Assembly (NCBI RefSeq): GCF_001411555.2
Contig: NC_049905.1
Span: forward strand, 10,197,053 to 10,261,052
From: Juglans regia
Taxonomy: Eukaryota > Streptophyta > Magnoliopsida > Fagales > Juglandaceae
Reading direction: 5' to 3'
DNA: 64,000 bases
Shown: positions 58,595 through 64,000 of the stretch, piece after piece
How the letters are laid out: every line of letters starts with the position of its first letter
Numbering within the stretch: the first letter of the stretch is position 1
Notes under the pieces: generated by a model
The model's database searches: none
What the model saw: the letters and a program-made list of their open reading frames with translations, nothing else
What the model was told of the DNA's origin: nothing
Translations under genes and position numbers: made by a program

Positions 58595-59731
58595 ATGAAT
58601 CCAGAGGGAGGAGTGAATGATGGTCGGCCTCGATATGGACCAAGTGATTCGCTTCTCCCGGGTCTTATCAACGACCTCACTTTGGATTGCCTTGCTTGGG
58701 TGAGTAGATCAGACTACGCTTCTTTATCTTGTGTTAATACAAGTTTTAATGGTTTAATTAAAAGTGGGTGTTTATATGGGTTGAGAAAACAATTGGAGAT
58801 TGTGGAGCATTGGGTGTATTTAGTTTGTGATCATCCAAGGGGGTGGGAAGCATTTGACCCCATTAGAAAGAAATGGATGACGTTGCCAAGAATGCCTTGT
58901 GATGAGTGTTTTAATCATGCTGATAAGGAGTCCTTGGCTGTGGGCAGTGAATTGTTGGTTTTTGGTCGGGAGTTGTTGGATTTTGCCATTTGGAAGTATA
59001 GTTTGATTCATCGGAGTTGGGACAAGTGTCAAGGTATGAACCGTCCTCGGTGTTTGTTTGGGTCAAGTAGCCTTGGTCACCGCCCTCGGTGTTTGTCCAG
59101 TTCAAGTAACCTTGGTTCGATTGCTATTGTTGCAGGAGGGAGTGATAAATGTGGGAATGTTTTGCAATCTGCTGAATTGTATGACTCTTCATCAGGTACT
59201 TGGGAAATGTTACCCAGCATGCACACGCCACGTAGATTGTGCTCGGGTTTTTTTATGGATGAAAAATTCTATGTGATTGGTGGGATGTTAAATCCCTCGG
59301 TACCATTGACCTGTGGAGAGGAGTATGATCTTCAGACGAAGAAATGGAGGAAAATAGAGGATATGTATCCATTTGCCAATACGGCCACCCAGGCTCCTCC
59401 TCTTGTGGCAGTTGTTAATAACCAGTTATATGCAATTGAGCATTTGACCAACATGGTGAAGAAGTATGACAAAGTGAAGAACACCTGGGATGTGTTGGGA
59501 AGGCTTCCAGTGAGGGCTGATTTGGCAAATGGCTGGGGCCTGGCTTTCAAGGCTTGTGGAGAGGAACTGCTGGTTGTGGGTGGCCAAAGAGGCCCAGAAG
59601 GCGAAGGGATTGTACTGAACTCTTGGTGTCCAAAGTCTGGGGTCAATAATGGAACCTTGGACTGGAAGGTTCTTGGTGTGAAGGAGAATGTTGGTGTGTT
59701 TGTGTACAACTGTGCTGTTGTGGGTTGTTGA
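58595..59731 (+). CDS. F-box/kelch-repeat protein (At5g60570-like)
   Basis: This is a 378-residue protein from a single coding exon starting [16 protein letters not shown] 18 nt upstream is in frame, but the ATG is the sensible start. An F-box-like domain spans about residues 20-62 ([20 protein letters not shown]). Kelch blades follow at about 114-148, 174-212, 213-260, 267-305 and 313-347, with GG turns (VAGGSD, VIGGML, VVGGQR) and W/Y positions. The C-terminus [18 protein letters not shown] is typical of this small family. F-box/kelch proteins pair with SKP1 through the F-box and hold a substrate with the propeller in SCF ubiquitin ligases; the substrate is unknown. Residues 150-162 and 163-175 are an in-frame tandem duplication ([13 protein letters not shown] and [13 protein letters not shown]) that I do not recall in relatives. 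The best-remembered match is Arabidopsis At5g60570. Confidence 0.95.
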   Translation: MNPEGGVNDGRPRYGPSDSLLPGLINDLTLDCLAWVSRSDYASLSCVNTSFNGLIKSGCLYGLRKQLEIVEHWVYLVCDHPRGWEAFDPIRKKWMTLPRMPCDECFNHADKESLAVGSELLVFGRELLDFAIWKYSLIHRSWDKCQGMNRPRCLFGSSSLGHRPRCLSSSSNLGSIAIVAGGSDKCGNVLQSAELYDSSSGTWEMLPSMHTPRRLCSGFFMDEKFYVIGGMLNPSVPLTCGEEYDLQTKKWRKIEDMYPFANTATQAPPLVAVVNNQLYAIEHLTNMVKKYDKVKNTWDVLGRLPVRADLANGWGLAFKACGEELLVVGGQRGPEGEGIVLNSWCPKSGVNNGTLDWKVLGVKENVGVFVYNCAVVGC

Positions 59732-60012
59732 GGATTTATATGCTCGACTGAAAGGAAGATGTGTGATTCAACTTGGCCGTACAGGGTGCTTCTCTAGGCA
59801 TTTATCTTATTGACTAGAATTAATCTTCATTGAGATAGCTTTGTCTAGCTAAAAAATTTGGTTTTCATTTCTTAACATGCCTGTATTTGAATGTCTGCTT
59901 TCATGTTTCTGCCTTTTATTTGCTTTTGAGAGGCACTAAATAGAGTCACTTTGTAATGCTTTGTTCCCTGTTTTAATTTTCAAAGTTCATCCACAGCCCA
60001 CTTATTTATACC

Positions 60013-60018
60013 AATAAA
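60013..60018 (+). terminator. Candidate poly(A) signal of the F-box/kelch gene
   Basis: AATAAA lies about 280 bp after the stop codon, within the usual range of plant 3' UTRs. No experimental support. Confidence 0.35.
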
Positions 60019-60320
60019 TTGAAAACCCTTTTGACAGAATTATCTGATGTTCAATGTTATAGTGCTTGATTCTGTAATGCTTCACGTTCTTTCCCAATTT
60101 TACTGCAAAGTTGAGGCATTTCGAATTGTTTGTTGACAAGGACAAAGTCAAGGCAAATCTCTGAAATTATTTCAATATTGGACCTTGGACTTATAATTCC
60201 GAATTGAATCTCTTTAGAAATAAGATTTCTGCACCAAAAAGAAATATAATGAGTGTATTCTGGTGTAGTTGTCAGCAGTTAGCTTTAGCTTCATTGTCTT
60301 GTTGTCAGCGTGTATAAATA

Positions 60321-60840
60321 TAGAATAATCATTCATGAACAGAATTCTGAGGCAAAGCACTTAAGAAAGAGCTTTATACTTAATGCTATAATTCAAGAAT
60401 TCATTACATCTGGTGAACTTTTACAGGGTTGAGGACTCGGGCACATATGGAGTGAACTAAAAAGTATGTGACAATAGCAAAGTGGAAATTCACTTTGGCT
60501 GAAATGTTGAAATTTATGAACACCAGCTTATAGGGGTATAGTTGCTGTGAGATTTTAGCGCAGTTGAGGTTTTTTTCTAGTTTGATGCATACTGCAATTG
60601 TGGACATGCAGGATGATTTTCCAATGAAGTTGTAGGATATGATTTACATGAGTTGCTTCTTTCCATGCTTATCATTTTTTTCCATTTGACTTTACTATTT
60701 AAGTGGGTTGGATAATTCTACATATCAGATCTAGCCATTTGGTAAAATTCACTTGATCAATCTTATTCTCCAGATAGTATGATGCAACAGCCACATTATG
60801 GTTGAGGCCCTCAGAATTCTGTTCATGAATGATTATTCTA
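60321..60840. repeat. Perfect 32-bp inverted repeat, 456-bp spacing
   Basis: TAGAATAATCATTCATGAAC then AGAATTCTGAGG (60321-60352) recurs as its exact reverse complement at 60809-60840. After each arm a short direct repeat TGAGGCAAAGCACTT also occurs (60349 and 60854 regions). Confidence 0.9.
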
Positions 60841-60865
60841 TAATCATTATGGTTGAGGCAAAGCA

Positions 60866-61188
60866 CTTTCGGCCGGTACCGGCCGATATTTCGGCTTGGG
60901 TTTTTTTTTTCATTTTTTCAAACTATAAACTTATTTTTTAACTCCTAATTCAGACTAGACTATTTATAATTTATATATATATATGTATTTATATATAATT
61001 TATTTATATATAGACTATTATTTTAGAATATAATTTATATATATATATTTATATATTTAATTTATTTATATATTGATTATCCCGAAACGTTATCCCGAAA
61101 TGCTATCTCGAAATGATATCGGTATTGAAATATTTCGTTCCAGTGCCTTGACCGGTACAACGTGCGGTACGATATTCAAAACATTGGT
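60866..61188. mobile_element. Dispersed repeat with GGTACCGG-rich ends
   Basis: The block begins with TTTCGGCCGGTACCGGCCGA and closes with ACCGGTACAACGTGCGGTAC. Repeated CCCGAAA(C/T)G motifs lie near the right end and an AT-rich core between. It looks like a small non-autonomous DNA element, but exact ends and target duplication are unclear. Confidence 0.4.
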
Positions 61189-61263
61189 TGAGGGTGTATG
61201 GTTTGAACATGTCTTAGTATTTTTTTTTTTTGGGGTTTTGTGTGTCTAATCCAAAAAAAAAAA

Positions 61264-61417
61264 ATTCTCATCGGTCACTGTTCACCATCCCACACCTATA
61301 ATTTTTTTATAAGGCATGGAGGTGTTTTTCATGGGATATAAAGGTGTTCATAGAGTGTGTAGATGTTTTTTATAAACGGTAGGGTGGTAAATAGTGACTG
61401 ATGCATAATAAATTTTA
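61264..61417. mobile_element. MITE, second member of the AGTCRCTATTTACCATC family
   Basis: Left arm ATTCTCATCGGTCACTGTTC, right arm reverse-complementing to AATTTATTATGCATCAGTCAC followed by TATTTACCACC. It is closely related to 50128-50308. Confidence 0.6.
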
Positions 61418-62696
61418 GAGAAAAAATACCTTCTTTCTTTCTACTGTTCCTCCAGGGCTTGTCCTATTTTCACTTGGTTTCTTATCGGATCTCTTATATT
61501 ATTTTATATTTTATTTAAGTTATTTTCTATAACAGGCTAAATTTCTGGAAAAATTAATGAAGCTCGTAGTTGCAGATTTATGTTGCATAGCCCAACATAA
61601 ATCATAAATGGATCTGATGTACAGATGGGTAAGGAACCAATCCAATCGCTGGAGTCCACTCAATTTCGCCGGGGTTCTGAACCCGATGTATTTATATTCG
61701 AAATAATTCCACCAAAATCTTTTTTTGTTATCCACTGTTTTCCGAGAGGAAAAATGAATAACAAACAACTCCTTTTACAATATGTTATATAATTATATTT
61801 TAAACGAATGATATTTTTATAAAATAATTTATAAAAGTAACATCATTTTACATAAATAATTTTATTTTAAAATATAATTATAAGAAAAAATTGTAAAAAT
61901 AATTTTAAATATATCGTTATTATAAAACTATTTTTATTGTAAAGTATATATTTATTTTATGACAACTTTTTGTGACGATAACACTTATGATTCTTCAAAT
62001 AATATAAGAGACATTGTTAGTATTGTACACTTTTCCCAATGTAATTTTCACCCATAAAGCAATCACTTTACATACCATTAAAACCAACCCATTAGAGCAT
62101 TGGCAATGACCTAGTTAAATGTCAATGCAAATCTATAATTTAGCTATATGTAAAAATAAACATATATATTAGACTAGCTAAAAGTCCAAAGTTAAAAGAC
62201 TTCAACTACAGTAAAATTCTACTCCTCTCTAAACATAACGAGTTACTGTTCATGGTCTAAACTAATATTAAAATTATTTCATCTACTTTCTCACGTTATT
62301 TTCTCTTTCTTCGTCTATTTCTCTTGTTTTAATTTCTTCATCCCGAAACCCCCACTCCGTAACCTTCATCTTCTTCAACCGCGAGCACCAAAGAGATTCC
62401 TGCGTCTTCTTCAATCGCAAGACGCCTTCTCTCTGTCGTGTAGCCGTCATCTTCCAGCCCAAAAGGTAATTTCTCTTCCTTGCTTCTCTCTCCCTCTTCT
62501 TTGCTTAGATTTCCTCTCCCTCTTCTCTTTCTATTTTCTCCCATTTCATCAAGTGATTGAATCTGTGTTTAGGATTTGTGCGTCCCGAACTCTATCACAA
62601 GGTTGCCTTGCCCGTGAATCCTCGTCCAAAAGGTTGCACATTTCCTCTACAAACTGAACTTGAAAATCTCGATTGGGGTATTTCCGTGTAACTGAT

Positions 62697-62915
62697 TTAA
62701 GATTTCGGTATTTTGGTTAGTGATTTGGGTATTTGTCTATGGTCATGCGTAGTGTTGAATCTGATTTGAGATTGGGTATTTTGGTTTGTGATTTGGGTAT
62801 TTTGCTTTGAGATTTCGGTATTTTGATTTGTGATTTAGGTATTTTTGTGCTGGAATCTGATTTGAGATTTAGGTATTTTGATTTCTGATTTGGATATTTT
62901 GGTTATTGTCACCCA
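62697..62915. repeat. Tandem repeat of a ~20-bp unit
   Basis: About ten imperfect copies of GATTTGGGTATTTTGGTTTG and variants (GATTTCGGTATTTTGATTTG). It lies inside the presumed TIR element. Similar short arrays occur in its relative at 885-1135 but with a different unit. Confidence 0.75.
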
Positions 62916-62919
62916 ATTA

Positions 62920-64000
62920 CCTCACTGGGTTCAATTGGCTAGAGATTGACTTGTCTATGAAACCGTTAGAGTCATATATTATTTATTGATCCTTAATTAA
63001 TATGTTCATTTATACAAATCAAAAAGCAATTTATGCAGTTTTATTGTGTGCTTGAATCTGTGTAGTTTTATTCCAAGGCAGAACACATATGAGCAAACGT
63101 AACTCTACATGGGCATATTTTACATCTTAATTGCGAAGTGTAGTGACTCATCCTTGACTGCATGCATTTCATGCCTAAACAAAAGAAGAGAGAAAGAGTA
63201 ATTTCCAGTCTTTTGTCTCAGTTGTCTTACTTTATGTTCAATTGCGAACCGCAATCTTGAAGGGCATAGTCATCCTATTTTTATTGCATAATTTGTCAGG
63301 TTTCTAGTGGTTTAGTGGACATGTTTTTGGAAAGAAAGAAGAGATAAATGTTAAAAATGGTGGGGTTGAATTAGTGAGAAGGAAAGAATGATGTTGCATT
63401 GCCACAATACGACCATTTAGAAATTGCAATAGCCAAAAAGTTTTAGCTAGAATGCCCCTCAGGGTGATCTGCCACAGGAGCCAGCACTTCAAAGTCATTT
63501 TATGTTTCATTATTTGTTCATGCTCTCCCTCTTGATGATCGAAGAAGCTTGTGTACAGAAACTGATTGCAATATATGGTTTTTGTGGCAGAATAATGCTA
63601 TTGTATCTGCCTCAATCTAATTCTTTAATTGATTGCCGTTTAATAGAGCCCTTTTCATTGCTTGTCCATTAATCATTAAAGCATCATTACTTGGCAAATG
63701 ATATGCAGGACGGAGAGGATTACATTGACAAACTATTTTTATCTGAAAGCAAATATAATAACAGTATTCTGTATATGAAAATATTTAAGTTGTGGTGCTT
63801 ATTTTTTCCAGTTTTTTGTCTCAGTTGTCTTGCTTAATTCTCAGTTGTGACTAAGTAAGATTGGCTAGAGAGAGTTGGAACTGAGTTACTCAGAGGATGA
63901 TCAGGAACTGAAGCGAAGGCAGCCAGGTTATTGGTTGGACTGTGGACTGTGGACTGTGTTGGTGCCTAAAAGGAATGTGTTGGTATTTATTTGTGGACTG
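62920..64000. other. Unassigned sequence to the right edge
   Basis: Less AT-rich than the central intergenic DNA but without a recognisable frame. A triple GGACTGT repeat lies near 63937-63958. Confidence 0.35.

Larger units (their letters stand above)
62093..64000 (+). mobile_element. Left end of a larger GAGCATTGG TIR element (right end not seen)
   Basis: GAGCATTGGCAATGACCTAG at 62095 matches the TIR of the elements at 581 and 45293. The sequence after it (CGAGTTACTGTTCATGG, then CT-rich DNA to about 62530) parallels the minus-strand end of the first element, and a splice-donor-like AAAAGGTAATTT follows at about 62463. No right TIR is found before 64000, so the end coordinate is only the window edge. 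No transposase is recognised. Confidence 0.4.

Overview
This window is nuclear DNA from a woody eudicot. Only two intact protein-coding genes are convincing in 64 kb. The rest is AT-rich intergenic DNA with nested plant retrotransposons and many small DNA transposons. A MITE family of about 200 bp (TCATCTCATCTC-rich, TIR close to GGGCTCGTTTG, TTA/TAA target duplications) occurs about eight times. From memory such elements are common in walnut/hickory/oak relatives, so Fagales is my best guess. That is inference, not proof.

Layout. 1-2.9 kb: degenerate AT-rich repeats and a 1.27-kb TIR transposon. 2.9-3.9 kb: a fasciclin-like arabinogalactan protein gene (minus strand). 4.4-9.25 kb: a full-length Ty1/copia element (minus) with unusual TA...TA LTR ends and an exact TATGC target duplication. 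9.9-15.0 kb: a second, younger full-length copia element (minus, TG...CA ends, CTTTA duplication). About 15.8-23.6 kb: a Tat-type Ty3/gypsy element (plus) with a second RNase H domain split by a 1.63-kb non-coding LTR-like insertion, followed by an 87-bp dimeric tandem repeat in its 3' region. 23.8-25.25 kb: an antisense coiled-coil ORF and a truncated LTR. 26.7-27.7 kb: a possible endogenous caulimovirid coat-protein fragment and an unprocessed pseudogene fragment of a SnRK1-activating (GRIK/SnAK-like) kinase. 27.9-32.2 kb: a broken Ty3/gypsy element (plus) with a 529-bp poly(A)-tailed retroposon inserted between perfect 11-bp duplications. 32.2-36.1 kb: low-complexity DNA and MITEs. 36.1-43.4 kb: an old copia element (minus) with LTRs of about 0.9 kb; it keeps gag but has no recognisable pol, and it is itself hit by a solo LTR and two MITEs. 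43.4-57.6 kb: gene-free AT-rich DNA with MITEs. 57.7-60.0 kb: an F-box/kelch gene (plus) with a TATA box, a CT-rich leader, a probable 5'-UTR intron and an uORF. 60-64 kb: repeats and a further TIR element running towards the window end.

The two genes are not functionally linked. The FLA protein acts in the cell wall and the F-box/kelch protein probably acts as an SCF ubiquitin-ligase adaptor. Every retrotransposon polyprotein is broken. Most stops and several catalytic changes look like C-to-T or G-to-A transitions, as expected of silenced, methylated copies. I found no tRNA, rRNA, CRISPR or operon-like structure and no clear new biological system. The most unusual signals are structural: non-canonical LTR ends, two apparent tail-only retroposition footprints, the dimeric repeat in the Tat element, and a perfect 32-bp inverted repeat downstream of the F-box gene.
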